Of a stretch of 64,000 bases of DNA, positions 8,341-16,563 are shown piece by piece. Numbering within the stretch: the first letter of the stretch is position 1; each line of letters starts with the position of its first letter. A program made the translations under genes and the position numbers. Source of the stretch: Aliivibrio finisterrensis (lineage in GTDB: Bacteria; Pseudomonadota; Gammaproteobacteria; Enterobacterales; Vibrionaceae); assembly GCF_008933155.1 (NCBI RefSeq), contig NZ_WBVP01000005.1, forward strand, positions 124,001 through 188,000. Direction: 5' to 3'. The notes below the pieces were generated by a model, which was not told the origin of the DNA, made no database searches, and saw only the letters and a list, made by a program, of their open reading frames with translations.

Positions 8341-9591
8341 ATGCTTAAGCGTGATATGAACATTGCAGATTACGATGCAGACTTGTTTGCAGCAATCCAG
8401 GAAGAAACAGTACGTCAAGAAGAGCATATCGAACTGATTGCTTCTGAAAACTACACTAGCCCACGAGTGATGGAAGCTCAAGGTTCACAATTAACAAACA
8501 AATACGCAGAAGGTTACCCTGGTAAGCGTTACTACGGTGGTTGTGAGTTCGTTGATAAAGTGGAAACACTAGCTATTAATCGTGCGTGTGAATTGTTTGG
8601 TGCAGAGTACGCAAACGTACAGCCGCACTCAGGCTCTCAAGCAAACAATGCAGTTTACATGGCACTTCTAAATGCTGGCGATACAGTATTAGGCATGAGC
8701 CTTGCACACGGTGGTCACTTAACTCACGGTTCTCCAGTAAACTTCTCAGGTAAGCTTTACAACATCATTCCTTACGGCATTGATGAAGCTGGCCAAATTG
8801 ATTACGAAGAAATGGAAGCTCTAGCAGTAGAACATAAACCTAAGATGATCATTGGTGGTTTCTCTGCTTACTCTCAAGTATGTGATTGGGCGCGTATGCG
8901 TGAAATCGCAGATAAAGTAGGCGCTTACTTCTTCGTAGATATGGCTCACGTAGCGGGTCTTATTGCTGCTGGTGTTTACCCTAATCCAGTACCACATGCA
9001 CACGTAGTGACAACAACGACTCATAAAACACTTGCAGGTCCTCGTGGTGGTCTTATTCTTTCTAACGAAGGTGAAGATCTTTACAAGAAACTAAACTCAG
9101 CAGTATTCCCTGGCGGCCAAGGTGGCCCTCTAATGCATGTTATCGCGGGTAAAGCGGTTGCATTTAAAGAAGCACTAGAGCCTGAGTTTAAAGAGTACCA
9201 AGCCCGCGTTGTTGCTAATGCAAAAGCAATGGTTGCCGAGTTTCTTACTCGTGGTTACAACATCGTTTCAGGTTCTACGGAGAACCACCTGTTCCTAGTT
9301 GATTTAATCGACAAAGACATTACAGGTAAAGAAGCGGATGAGGCACTCGGTTCTGCTAACATTACGGTTAACAAGAACTCTGTACCAAACGATCCACGTA
9401 GCCCATTTGTTACTTCTGGTATCCGTATCGGTTCTCCTTCTATCACTCGTCGCGGTTTCTCAGAAGCTGATGCGAAAGAACTTGCTGGCTGGATGTGTGA
9501 CATTCTAGACAACATGGGTGATGAGTCTGTTATCGAAGCGACAAAAGCAAAAGTGTTAGAGATCTGTAAGCGTCTACCTGTATACGCTTAA
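8341..9591 (+). CDS. glyA: Serine hydroxymethyltransferase
   Basis: The enzyme converts serine and tetrahydrofolate to glycine and 5,10-methylene-THF, using pyridoxal phosphate, in the cytoplasm. The product has 416 aa, the normal length. The PLP lysine lies in [14 protein letters not shown] at residue 229, as in E. coli. Other family signatures are [26 protein letters not shown] and SRGG-like loops near the C-terminus. The start is ATG 8341 (MLKRDMN), preceded by AGGAGA. The open frame continues upstream to 8287, but that part overlaps the operator and is probably untranslated. Codon use is strongly biased, as expected for high expression. Confidence 0.97.
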   Translation: MLKRDMNIADYDADLFAAIQEETVRQEEHIELIASENYTSPRVMEAQGSQLTNKYAEGYPGKRYYGGCEFVDKVETLAINRACELFGAEYANVQPHSGSQANNAVYMALLNAGDTVLGMSLAHGGHLTHGSPVNFSGKLYNIIPYGIDEAGQIDYEEMEALAVEHKPKMIIGGFSAYSQVCDWARMREIADKVGAYFFVDMAHVAGLIAAGVYPNPVPHAHVVTTTTHKTLAGPRGGLILSNEGEDLYKKLNSAVFPGGQGGPLMHVIAGKAVAFKEALEPEFKEYQARVVANAKAMVAEFLTRGYNIVSGSTENHLFLVDLIDKDITGKEADEALGSANITVNKNSVPNDPRSPFVTSGIRIGSPSITRRGFSEADAKELAGWMCDILDNMGDESVIEATKAKVLEICKRLPVYA

Positions 9592-9616
9592 TACTTTTTC
9601 TCAAGACTATATTTTA

Positions 9617-9647
9617 AAGGCTAGCCTGTGATGGGCTAGCTTTTTTG
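9617..9647 (+). terminator. glyA terminator
   Basis: GCTAGCC and GGCTAGC form a 7-bp stem around a TGTGATG loop, followed by TTTTTTG. Confidence 0.85.
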
Positions 9648-9660
9648 TTTGCTCAGTAAA

Positions 9661-9900
9661 GCTGGCAGCCCCGTCTGCTTGCAAGATAGCAGAGTCACAA
9701 CCGGCTAAGGGGAAGACAATCTGAATGGCAAGGGTGCCACTGGCCACGCAATAGTAGGGCTGATGGCTATAATTATCCCCACTGCGGGTGACAATGCCAT
9801 GAATGCGAGTCGCGACATAAATACGTTTAGCACTGGAGATATAGTGACATATATCTCTTTAAGTATAGCTAGTGCGATGTGTGGAGAGCTGATTGTATAG
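9661..9900. other. Unexplained G+C-rich segment between glyA and flgT
   Basis: Bases 9661-9840 are about 53% G+C by direct count, clearly above the surrounding DNA. The segment contains several perfect short hairpins: TCTGCT/AGCAGA nested inside GCTGG/CCGGC at about 9661-9705, TGGCA/TGCCA near 9726-9739, and GATATA/TATATC near 9838-9855. One forward frame is also open from 9709 to a TAG at 9898-9900. From ATG 9763 it would give a 45-aa hydrophobic peptide that begins MAIIIPTAGDNAMN, with AGGG upstream. It could be a gene remnant, a small peptide gene or a structured RNA. I do not recognise it. Confidence 0.4.
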
Positions 9901-9950
9901 AAAAAATATCGCATAAATAAGTGGAAAACGAGGGGGCATAACTCAAAATG

Positions 9951-9986
9951 AAAATAAACCACGAAAAATATGTGGTTTATTTTTTA
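9951..9986. terminator. Bidirectional terminator, chiefly for flgT
   Basis: AAAATAAACCAC and GTGGTTTATTTT form a perfect 12-bp stem with A-rich and T-rich flanks. It lies just past the flgT stop on the minus strand and also bounds the 9661-9900 segment. Confidence 0.85.
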
Positions 9987-10005
9987 AGAAAAGACATCAT
10001 CGAAT

Positions 10006-11142
10006 CTATTGAATGGCAACTTTATGCATCACATCTCCGATTTGGATACTGTTAAGCAATTGTGGTTGATCGATAGTTAGCTCAGCATTTTGCTCATACA
10101 CACGAGCAACGGTTAATGTAATTTCTGTTTTAGATACTTTATTACGCGGTAAACCGTTTTGATCAATAAATGAACCAGTATGCCAAAGTTCTAATTTATC
10201 GCCTTTCTTAACGCCATGGATGCGACCAAGATCCATCGATATACGATTATTATTGATACTGACAATTTGAGGCAACGTCATTTTACAGGCGAATTGGTTT
10301 TCGAGATCAAGCATAATATCTCGGTTAACTCTAAGCACCATTTCACCAAAAGCTGAAGTCCAAAAGCGAGCACTTTGGGTATCAACTTCACTGGTTTTAG
10401 GAAAGTCCCACAGTGCGACTTCACGGTAATTATTGTTATAAACGGTTTGGCCTGTTTTGCCATCTAATACAGTAACTTCAATGGCAAATTGTCTATTTAT
10501 CGTGTCTTTTTTTAGTAAATTTTGCTCAACAGTCGCACTTAAATCGGTGATGTTTCCTGAGAAAATGTATTGTGCGCCATGATCATCAGCAATCATTTTG
10601 ACAACGTCAGGTTGACGCTTATCAATACGAATATGAGAGTTTCCAACAGAAACAAAGCTTTGTGATTCTTTATCTACTTGACGGGAAAAGACCGTACTTA
10701 GATCTTCACCCAATTGATATACCTTACCCATTACCGCTTGTTGCGGTGAGTTGATTGTGATCTCACTGGTCATCAAGGTTTTCTTATATTGGCCAATATG
10801 GCAACTGTTTGCCGAAGGGTAGATATCAATTCGGGTCGTAATATAGATCTTACCATTTTTCGTCTTCTCTTTTATCACTTCAATACTGCGAATTTCACTT
10901 CCACTGAATTGATAGTGCTTTTTATCATTCTCTAAAAAGGTTTTTAAATCTATTAAGCGGCTAATATCAGCCCCAGAAAATAGCATAGCTTGGTAAGCGG
11001 CATCTTCTAGTGCGTTTGATCTTGCCGCCTTTTTGTTAGTTAATACACTTGCAGAGCCAGTTACTTCAAACCATTCAGCTTTTGAAGGTAGAGTGTAAGT
11101 TATTGTTAATATTGAGGTAAGTAGTAATAATATTTTTTTCAT
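10006..11142 (-). CDS. flgT: Flagellar H-ring protein FlgT
   Basis: FlgT is a periplasmic protein of the Vibrio H ring. It surrounds the LP ring and helps install MotX/MotY, and so the sodium-driven stator. The product has 378 aa, the size known in Vibrio. It has a signal peptide (MKKILLLLTSILTITYTLPSKA) followed by AEWFEVTGSA, the start of the N-terminal domain, and a C-terminal domain near residues 295-378 (GVKKGDKLELWHTG). It is divergent from flgOP, as in V. cholerae. A sigma-54-like site on its strand lies about 90 bases upstream (11230-11247). Confidence 0.9.
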   Translation of the reverse strand: MKKILLLLTSILTITYTLPSKAEWFEVTGSASVLTNKKAARSNALEDAAYQAMLFSGADISRLIDLKTFLENDKKHYQFSGSEIRSIEVIKEKTKNGKIYITTRIDIYPSANSCHIGQYKKTLMTSEITINSPQQAVMGKVYQLGEDLSTVFSRQVDKESQSFVSVGNSHIRIDKRQPDVVKMIADDHGAQYIFSGNITDLSATVEQNLLKKDTINRQFAIEVTVLDGKTGQTVYNNNYREVALWDFPKTSEVDTQSARFWTSAFGEMVLRVNRDIMLDLENQFACKMTLPQIVSINNNRISMDLGRIHGVKKGDKLELWHTGSFIDQNGLPRNKVSKTEITLTVARVYEQNAELTIDQPQLLNSIQIGDVMHKVAIQ

Positions 11143-11159
11143 TGCTGATATCTGCCAAA

Positions 11160-11176
11160 TGGGTATGAAATTTGCT
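11160..11176 (+). promoter_or_regulatory. Candidate sigma-54 promoter for flgOP
   Basis: TGGG-TATGAAAT-TTGCT contains an exact GG-N10-GC, with GG at 11162-11163 and GC at 11174-11175. The -12 element TTGCT is good; the -24 element lacks the usual CAC. It is about 130 bases before flgO. Confidence 0.5.
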
Positions 11177-11229
11177 TGCTAATATTTGTTGATTGATAAA
11201 AGTACTTACAAATTGCGTTTCATAAACTA

Positions 11230-11247
11230 CTGCAAGTTTTGTTCCTA
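11230..11247 (-). promoter_or_regulatory. Candidate sigma-54 promoter for flgT
   Basis: Read on the minus strand this is TAGGAACAAAACTTGCAG, an exact GG-N10-GC with a good TTGCA -12 element. It would start transcription near 11220, about 80 bases before the flgT ATG. Confidence 0.5.
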
Positions 11248-11304
11248 GTTTGAATTTGACGCTTAACCAATAAGTATATTAAAACATTATCTGGAGATAA
11301 TAGA

Positions 11305-11940
11305 ATGAGAGTATTAGTTGTAATCCTGCTATCAATGCTGATGGGTGCGTGCGCCTACTCACCAATTTATAATGGTAAAGAACCATATAATGGCAGTCCT
11401 TTTATGTTGGCGGATACGCCGAGACATACCATGGATTACTTCATTGAAAGTTTAACTGAGCAGTTAGTAACATCAAATACGACGTTATCTGCTCGTTCAC
11501 CAATTGCCATTACGTCTTTTGTTGATTTACAGCAAATGGACCAAACAAACTGGTTAGGCAATTCAGTAACAGAGAGCTTTATTTTCCAGCTTCAGCGCCG
11601 TGGCTTCAAAGTTATTGATTATAAAACAACGGGCAATATCCGAGTTACTCAACAAGGTGATTTTGCTTTTAGTCGTGATTGGAAAGAATTAGTTCAAGAG
11701 CAACAAGTTGATTACGTACTAACTGGTACAATGCTTCGCCAAGATGGCGGAGTGTTAATTAACGCCCGTGTTATTGGTATGCAAACTCGAGTTGTTGTCG
11801 CATCGGCACAAGGGTTCCTTCCGGCGGATCGAATTGGCCGTGATTTAGACACACTAAATACAGTGCGTATGGAAGATGGTGTCATTATTCGTTCTGATGT
11901 TCAAAAAGCAGAGCGTCATACCATTATCCTACGTCCATAG
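11305..11940 (+). CDS. flgO: Flagellar outer-membrane lipoprotein FlgO
   Basis: FlgO is needed for stable outward assembly of the sheathed Vibrio flagellum and forms part of the H ring with FlgP and FlgT. The product has 211 aa. It has a lipoprotein signal MRVLVVILLSMLMGAC with the acceptor Cys16. The mature domain has the FlgO-family pattern: SPIAITSFVDLQ near residue 70, NWLGNSVTESF, and VLTGTM near 150. GGAG at about 11292 is the ribosome-binding site. It heads the two-gene flgOP operon, with flgP starting 12 bases downstream. Confidence 0.9.
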   Translation: MRVLVVILLSMLMGACAYSPIYNGKEPYNGSPFMLADTPRHTMDYFIESLTEQLVTSNTTLSARSPIAITSFVDLQQMDQTNWLGNSVTESFIFQLQRRGFKVIDYKTTGNIRVTQQGDFAFSRDWKELVQEQQVDYVLTGTMLRQDGGVLINARVIGMQTRVVVASAQGFLPADRIGRDLDTLNTVRMEDGVIIRSDVQKAERHTIILRP

Positions 11941-11951
11941 GGGAAGCAGAT

Positions 11952-12383
11952 ATGAAACATTGGTTTTTATTAGTTCTATTAGTATTAGTTGGTTGTCAAC
12001 CAATTGGTGTCATGCGCGAAAGCGATCACTTGACCGCGGTTGGTTACGCTAGCATTAGTGAGCAAGCTGGAAAAAATATTGATGAAAAACGTATGCGTGC
12101 AATGCGTGCTTCTAAGGTTGATGCTTATAGAGAGTTAGCCGAGCAAGTGTATGGTATGCGTATCAGCGGCAAAGTTGAGATGAATGATCAACAGCTGGGA
12201 GAAGAAACCACCTCTGCTGGTGTTGATGGTATTATCCGCGGAGCTGAAGTGGTAAGAACTTACCCCGTTGGCGACAGTTATGTGACTGAATTAAAATTAG
12301 ATTTAAAAAAGATGGAGCGCATGAAAAACCAAGGCCAGGTTTATGATGTACCGTCAACCCAACGCAGAACAACGTTATTTTAA
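11952..12383 (+). CDS. flgP: Flagellar outer-membrane lipoprotein FlgP
   Basis: FlgP is a 143-aa lipoprotein that builds the outer basal disk / H ring under the outer membrane. The signal ends in LLVLVGC (Cys15). The mature protein has the LPP20-like pattern: AVGYASIS, then a helix rich in charged residues (EKRMRAMRASKVDAYRELAEQVYG) and the strand IRGAEVV near residue 96. It is co-transcribed with flgO and ends in a strong terminator. The order flgT-flgO-flgP-flgN-flgM-flgA is the same as in V. cholerae. Confidence 0.9.
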   Translation: MKHWFLLVLLVLVGCQPIGVMRESDHLTAVGYASISEQAGKNIDEKRMRAMRASKVDAYRELAEQVYGMRISGKVEMNDQQLGEETTSAGVDGIIRGAEVVRTYPVGDSYVTELKLDLKKMERMKNQGQVYDVPSTQRRTTLF

Positions 12384-12436
12384 TTAATAGTGATAAACAC
12401 GGTTAGTTAGAAACTCTCATTCGACATAACGTTATT

Positions 12437-12469
12437 GCCCTTAGTGCTTAAAGTGCTGAGGGCTTTTTT
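12437..12469 (+). terminator. flgOP terminator
   Basis: GCCCTTAGTGC pairs with GTGCTGAGGGC over 11 bp (three G-U pairs) around TTAAA, followed by TTTTTT. Confidence 0.9.
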
Positions 12470-12726
12470 ATATTAGAACTTAAGGAGTAATACCAAATCT
12501 AATAATTATCGTCTTCCTCTCAAGTGATTTTTCTGTGTAATACATAGGTCATCTAATTAGTTCATTGGGATAAATTTAAGTATGAAATGGTAAGAATAGA
12601 AAGTATGGGGAATAATGAGGAAAGGAAGTTTAGTTGAAGCAAAGGATAGAACAATAATAGTCACGACAGTGTTATATGAAAAACACTGTAGACATTAATT
12701 AGGTATTGGGAAAATAACAAAGTAGG
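12470..12726. repeat. Intergenic DNA with a possible decayed palindromic element and a stem-loop
   Basis: This lies between the flgP terminator and the flgN stop. ATACCAAATCT at 12490 and ATGGTA near 12587-12592 resemble the ends of the 6781-6942 element, and GATTTTTCTGTGTAA inside is similar to that element's right half. The internal symmetry is poor, so this would be a diverged copy. ACAGTGTT/AACACTGT at 12666-12689 is a perfect 8-bp stem without a T-run on either strand; it could mark the 3' end of the leftward flgMN transcript. Confidence 0.35.
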
Positions 12727-13155
12727 TTACGCCTTTACGTTAGTACCTAATGTGGTGATGTTACGAGTTTGGCCTTCAGCGGTATAAGTCATGCCATTTT
12801 TACCACGGCTCTGTTGCATCAGGTTATTTAGCTTATTAAAACTTAGTTGTGCACGTTGAAGTGCTTCACCATTTACGGTGTTTTCTTCTTTACAGTCATG
12901 AATGATGGATTTAATTTCCGTCACTTTTTCTGTTAGTGCATTATCTTCAGAGAGGAGCTGTCTTTCTGCATGGCTTCCTAATAGCTGATCATATTGGCGC
13001 AGTTGGTTTAGTAAGCCAAGTTTGTCGTGAGCAATACTTTCCATTTCTGCTGGTTTTCTACTGGCAATAGCATGCTTCTCTCGATGTAATACCGTCGAAA
13101 GAGACAAAGCAACACTGCGTTGCAGATCCAATAATTCAGTTAATGTTTGAGCCAT
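12727..13155 (-). CDS. flgN: Export chaperone FlgN
   Basis: FlgN is the cytoplasmic chaperone that escorts the hook-filament junction proteins FlgK and FlgL to the export gate. The product has 142 aa, typical size, and is almost entirely helical. It opens MAQTLTELLDLQRSVALSLSTVLHREKHAI and has the FlgN-type HDKLGLLNQL near residue 42. It lacks cysteine-rich or membrane features apart from a single DCKEE. It lies downstream of flgM in the same operon on the minus strand, with GAGAG as the ribosome-binding site. Its clients flgK and flgL are in this window. Confidence 0.85.
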   Translation of the reverse strand: MAQTLTELLDLQRSVALSLSTVLHREKHAIASRKPAEMESIAHDKLGLLNQLRQYDQLLGSHAERQLLSEDNALTEKVTEIKSIIHDCKEENTVNGEALQRAQLSFNKLNNLMQQSRGKNGMTYTAEGQTRNITTLGTNVKA

Positions 13156-13207
13156 ATTCTCTCAATATTTATTAGGTTAGCGCTAGATGAGTAACCAGCC
13201 TAGGTTA

Positions 13208-13519
13208 TTATAGGCCGGCTAATTCATCTTCAAATTTAATCATGTTGTCTGCTAAGCGCTCAGGGTCAACAGAATAAGAGCCATTTGCGATAGCTGCTTT
13301 AATTGCGGCAACTTTATCTTCGTTAAACGAGGGTTCTGTTGCTAGTTGTTGGTGCATTTGGCCAATCTCTTTACCTTGGTTACTTAAAGAAACCGCATCC
13401 ATTTTCGCAGACATTGCAGGTGTCGAATTTACAGGTGACTTATCACCAGAATCAACACGAGCTTGATTACGTAATGTTGCCATTGCTTGGCTAGCACGTA
13501 GTTGGTCAATACTTGTCAT
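13208..13519 (-). CDS. flgM: Anti-sigma-28 factor FlgM
   Basis: FlgM binds FliA (sigma-28) and blocks late flagellar genes until it is exported through the finished hook-basal body. The product has 103 aa. The N-terminal half is polar and probably disordered. The C-terminal FliA-binding helices carry the family pattern KVAAIKAAIANGSYSVDPERLA and end KFEDELAGL. A clear sigma-28 promoter at 13564-13590 means FliA drives its own inhibitor. Its target fliA is at 61385. Confidence 0.92.
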   Translation of the reverse strand: MTSIDQLRASQAMATLRNQARVDSGDKSPVNSTPAMSAKMDAVSLSNQGKEIGQMHQQLATEPSFNEDKVAAIKAAIANGSYSVDPERLADNMIKFEDELAGL

Positions 13520-13563
13520 ATATTCAAGCCTTTTAGCCGGGTTAATACATTTTTCTAATCTAT

Positions 13564-13590
13564 CTATCGGCTGTCAAAAAAATAACTTAA
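13564..13590 (-). promoter_or_regulatory. Sigma-28 promoter for flgMN
   Basis: On the minus strand TTAAG is followed by 14 bases and GCCGATAG, one base off the Vibrio FliA consensus -10 GCCGATAA. It has the same spacing as the flaB, flaC and flaD promoters. Confidence 0.85.
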
Positions 13591-13719
13591 GCAAATAATG
13601 AAATTTTTTGACGCTTTTTTTCATTATTTTTAGCTATGGTAAAGCTAAGCATAAATAGTGCCATAAAAAATATATCGGCATTGTTTGCAGATAGTTTAGA
13701 AAATAAAAGTGATTATGAG

Positions 13720-14466
13720 TTAAAAACGAATACTCACTTCACCCACAGCAGTAACAATACCACTAACAATGCGTTTTGATTTGTCATTCTCTACATTTAC
13801 TTTTTCACCAAGCACACCATCACCGAGTGCTGTGCCTTTAGTGAGAATGCTTAACTCCCCTTTTACTGCTTTAATTATAACACTGTCATTGCGACATACC
13901 ATGCAGATGTCGTTTTTTTCTACAACTTCACCCGCTCGAACGCTGCGTTTTATGCGCGCACCAATGATATCGTCTTGATTTATATAACCACCGCGGCGAT
14001 ATCGTCGACTGCCAACGAGCGTTAATGTTAAATCTTGAGGCGAAATAGAGTGTCCGCGTGATAGGGAGATGATAGCGGTAACTAATGGCATCATAAGCTC
14101 TGATTTAACAGGGACATAGACTTTCCAATCGTCTTCTGGGCACTCAACTAACACTGAGGTATTTCCACTGGTATTTAGTTTACCAGGTAATGTGGTTATT
14201 AAGGGGGTAGGACAGTCAGTTGCGTGAATACGACTATCAACTCGAACCGCTTCTACTTGCAGAGTTCCATTTTTAGGGGTATCTATTTGCTCTTCAATAA
14301 AAGATTCAGCTGCCTGTTTGATTGCCTTTAGCTGCATATCTGTGGCAGCATGAACATTCACACTAAAGAAACTTATAAATATGCCGATAAGGCTTACAAG
14401 TAGATAAAAAGTGACAGGCTTACCTTCTCTTTTTATTATCATTAAAAATTTTTTATAAAGTGCCAT
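13720..14466 (-). CDS. flgA: P-ring assembly chaperone FlgA
   Basis: FlgA is the periplasmic chaperone for P-ring assembly from FlgI. The product has 248 aa. A hydrophobic export segment at about residues 19-40 (TFYLLVSLIGIFISFFSVNVHA) precedes the mature protein. The C-terminal SAF domain shows RRGGYINQDDIIGARIKRSVRAG and the final GIVTAVGEVSIRF. CPTPL and ECPEDDW contain the conserved cysteine pair, and a second pair is in CMVC. The gene is divergent from cheV, with about 75 bases between the starts. No obvious ribosome-binding site precedes ATG 14466. Confidence 0.9.
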   Translation of the reverse strand: MALYKKFLMIIKREGKPVTFYLLVSLIGIFISFFSVNVHAATDMQLKAIKQAAESFIEEQIDTPKNGTLQVEAVRVDSRIHATDCPTPLITTLPGKLNTSGNTSVLVECPEDDWKVYVPVKSELMMPLVTAIISLSRGHSISPQDLTLTLVGSRRYRRGGYINQDDIIGARIKRSVRAGEVVEKNDICMVCRNDSVIIKAVKGELSILTKGTALGDGVLGEKVNVENDKSKRIVSGIVTAVGEVSIRF

Positions 14467-14540
14467 ATGGTATGTCGTGTTCTTAATGGGTTTATGTTAG
14501 GCTCACGGTTCGTTAATAATGGCACAAGATGGAGTCAGAT

Positions 14541-15461
14541 ATGACAGGCATTCTAGATTCGGTGAATCAGCGCACACAACTTGTAGGGCAAAACCGTTTA
14601 GAGCTACTTACTTTTCGTCTTATGGGGCGTCAGCGTTATGGTATTAACGTCTTTAAAGTAAAAGAAGTATTACAGTGTCCTAAGTTGACTTCAATGCCTA
14701 ATTTAAATCCTTTAGTAAAAGGTATTGCTCATATTCGTGGCCAAACCATTTCTGTTATTGATTTAAGCCTTGCTACTGGTGGTCGCGCTACTACCGAAAT
14801 TGATAAATGTTTTATCATTATTTCGGAGTTCAACCGTACTATTCAAGGTTTCCTTGTTAAGTCTGTTGAGCGTATTGTAAATATGCACTGGGAAGCAATC
14901 TTACCGCCACCGCAAGGAACAGGTCGTGCAAACTACCTAACTGCAGTAACTAACATTGATGATGAGTTGGTTGAGATTTTAGATGTAGAAAAAATCTTAG
15001 CTGAAATCGCACCAATCGACGAAACGATGAATGAAGAGTTAGTTGAAGAAATGACAACAATGAGTCAAGAAATCGTTCGTAAAGTACTTATCGCCGATGA
15101 TTCAAGTGTTGCCCGTAAACAAGTTCAACGAGCAGTGCAATCTATTGATTTTGAGACTATCATGGTTAAAGATGGTAAAGAAGCATTAGATAAATTAGTC
15201 GAAATGGCAAACCAAGGCAGTATTTATGAACAAATTGGCTTGGTCATTTCAGATGTAGAGATGCCAGAGATGGATGGTTATACTCTAACTGCAGAAATTC
15301 GTCGTGAACCAGCATTGAAAGATCTACATGTAATACTGCATACGTCATTAAGCGGTGTATTTAACCAAGCAATGGTTGAGCGTGTTGGAGCGAACCAATT
15401 TATTGCGAAATTTAATCCAGACGAATTGGGTGCCGCTGTGAAAAGAGCGGTTGAGAAGTAA
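14541..15461 (+). CDS. cheV: Chemotaxis coupling protein CheV
   Basis: CheV has an N-terminal CheW-like domain (about residues 15-160), which couples receptors to CheA, and a C-terminal receiver domain (about 180-306) that can be phosphorylated. The receiver has IADDSS at its start and the acceptor aspartate in LVISDVEMPEMDG. The start is ATG 14541 (MTGILDSVNQRTQLVG), preceded by GGAG with 6-base spacing; the upstream ATG at 14529 lies ahead of that site. The product has 306 aa. It precedes cheR, as in V. cholerae. Confidence 0.95.
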   Translation: MTGILDSVNQRTQLVGQNRLELLTFRLMGRQRYGINVFKVKEVLQCPKLTSMPNLNPLVKGIAHIRGQTISVIDLSLATGGRATTEIDKCFIIISEFNRTIQGFLVKSVERIVNMHWEAILPPPQGTGRANYLTAVTNIDDELVEILDVEKILAEIAPIDETMNEELVEEMTTMSQEIVRKVLIADDSSVARKQVQRAVQSIDFETIMVKDGKEALDKLVEMANQGSIYEQIGLVISDVEMPEMDGYTLTAEIRREPALKDLHVILHTSLSGVFNQAMVERVGANQFIAKFNPDELGAAVKRAVEK

Positions 15462-15488
15462 CAACAGACTTTTTATTCGTTAATTAAT

Positions 15489-15513
15489 ATTGCCGTGATA
15501 AGCAAACGGCAAT
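15489..15513 (+). other. Stem-loop between cheV and cheR
   Basis: ATTGCCG and CGGCAAT form a 7-bp stem around an 11-base loop. The following TTCATTCTATTT is only weakly T-rich, so this could be a partial terminator or a processing site. Confidence 0.4.
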
Positions 15514-15540
15514 TCATTCTATTTGGAAGTAAAAACGTTA

Positions 15541-16368
15541 ATGACAACTATAACTATCAACGAACAAGAGTATCGTGATTTTAGCCGTTTTCTTGAATCT
15601 CAATGTGGTATTGTCCTCGGTGACAGTAAGCAATATTTAGTGAGAAGCCGACTGAGCCCTTTAGTTGCTAAGTTTTCATTAGCTTCATTATCTGATTTAT
15701 TAAAGCAAGTGATCTCAGGTAGTAACCGAGAATTACGTGTTGCAGCGGTCGATGCCATGACAACCAATGAAACGTTATGGTTTAGAGATGGCTATCCATT
15801 TACCGTATTGTCTGAAAAACTATTGCCAGAGTTAGCGGCAAATCGTCGCCCGTTAAAAATATGGTCAGCGGCAAGTTCATCAGGCCAAGAACCGTATTCT
15901 ATGGGGATGACTATTGCTGAGATTCAAGCGCGTAAACCGGGCTTTCTTCCAAACATTAGTATTACCGCGACCGATATTTCACCATCAATGCTAGAAAACT
16001 GTAAAGCGGGTGTCTATGACAACTTGGCGTTAAGCCGTGGTTTGTCACCAGAGCGTCGCCGTGCTTTCTTTGAAGATGCGGGTGATGGCAAGATGAAAAT
16101 CAATGATAAAATCAAACGTATGGTGAATTTCCGTCCACAAAACCTAATGGATAGCTACAGCTTATTGGGTAAGTTTGACATTATTTTTTGTCGTAACGTA
16201 TTAATTTACTTTTCACCTGAGATGAAATCTCAAGTGTTAAATCAAATGGCGGCAAGTCTTAACCCTGGTGGCTACTTATTGTTAGGTGCATCGGAATCGT
16301 TAACTGGATTAACTGATAAATTTGAGATGGTGCGTTGTAATCCGGGCATTATTTATAAATTAAAATAA
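15541..16368 (+). CDS. cheR: Chemoreceptor methyltransferase CheR
   Basis: CheR methylates receptor glutamates using S-adenosylmethionine and sets chemotactic adaptation. The product has 275 aa from ATG 15541. The N-terminal CheR domain (about 1-70) contains the FLESQCGIVLGDSKQYLV region, and the catalytic domain has NETLWFRD, the SAM-binding IWSAASSSGQEPYS, and FDIIFCRNVLIYF. GGAAG at 15524 is the likely ribosome-binding site. It lies 79 bases after cheV and ends in a strong terminator, so flgB begins a separate transcript. Confidence 0.95.
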   Translation: MTTITINEQEYRDFSRFLESQCGIVLGDSKQYLVRSRLSPLVAKFSLASLSDLLKQVISGSNRELRVAAVDAMTTNETLWFRDGYPFTVLSEKLLPELAANRRPLKIWSAASSSGQEPYSMGMTIAEIQARKPGFLPNISITATDISPSMLENCKAGVYDNLALSRGLSPERRRAFFEDAGDGKMKINDKIKRMVNFRPQNLMDSYSLLGKFDIIFCRNVLIYFSPEMKSQVLNQMAASLNPGGYLLLGASESLTGLTDKFEMVRCNPGIIYKLK

Positions 16369-16391
16369 TTATGATTGAGTAATTATCGAAC

Positions 16392-16420
16392 AAAAAGCGA
16401 CTTAGGTCGCTTTTTTTGTG
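16392..16420 (+). terminator. cheVR terminator
   Basis: AAAAAGCGAC and GTCGCTTTTT form a perfect 10-bp stem around TTAG, with a run of seven T. Confidence 0.92.
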
Positions 16421-16498
16421 CCTGTAACCTATAGTTGGCTCAGATATTGCTAAATAAATATTGGTGGTATTGTCAATCTGCTCTGTGAATTGAAAAAG

Positions 16499-16515
16499 TT
16501 GGCATACAGGTTGCT
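16499..16515 (+). promoter_or_regulatory. Sigma-54 promoter for flgBCDE
   Basis: TTGGCATACAGGTTGCT is an exact match to TTGGCA-N6-TTGC(T) with GG-N10-GC spacing, 48 bases before the flgB ATG and downstream of the cheR terminator. Confidence 0.9.
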
Positions 16516-16563
16516 ATATAGAAATTATATATACTGCTAGTCAGTTCTTGTGGAGGGTTTGAA

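Noticed and set aside
9705-9962. An 85-codon minus-strand frame opposite the G+C-rich segment
   Set aside because: It has no plausible ribosome-binding site, runs over the flgT-side terminator and shows no protein-like pattern beyond hydrophobic runs. It is probably the shadow of the forward frame or of non-coding DNA.
14502-14516. GGCTCACGGTTCGT upstream of cheV as a sigma-54 site
   Set aside because: It is GG-N10-GT, which lacks the invariant GC of the -12 element. A sigma-28 reading also fails because no -35 lies 14 bases upstream.
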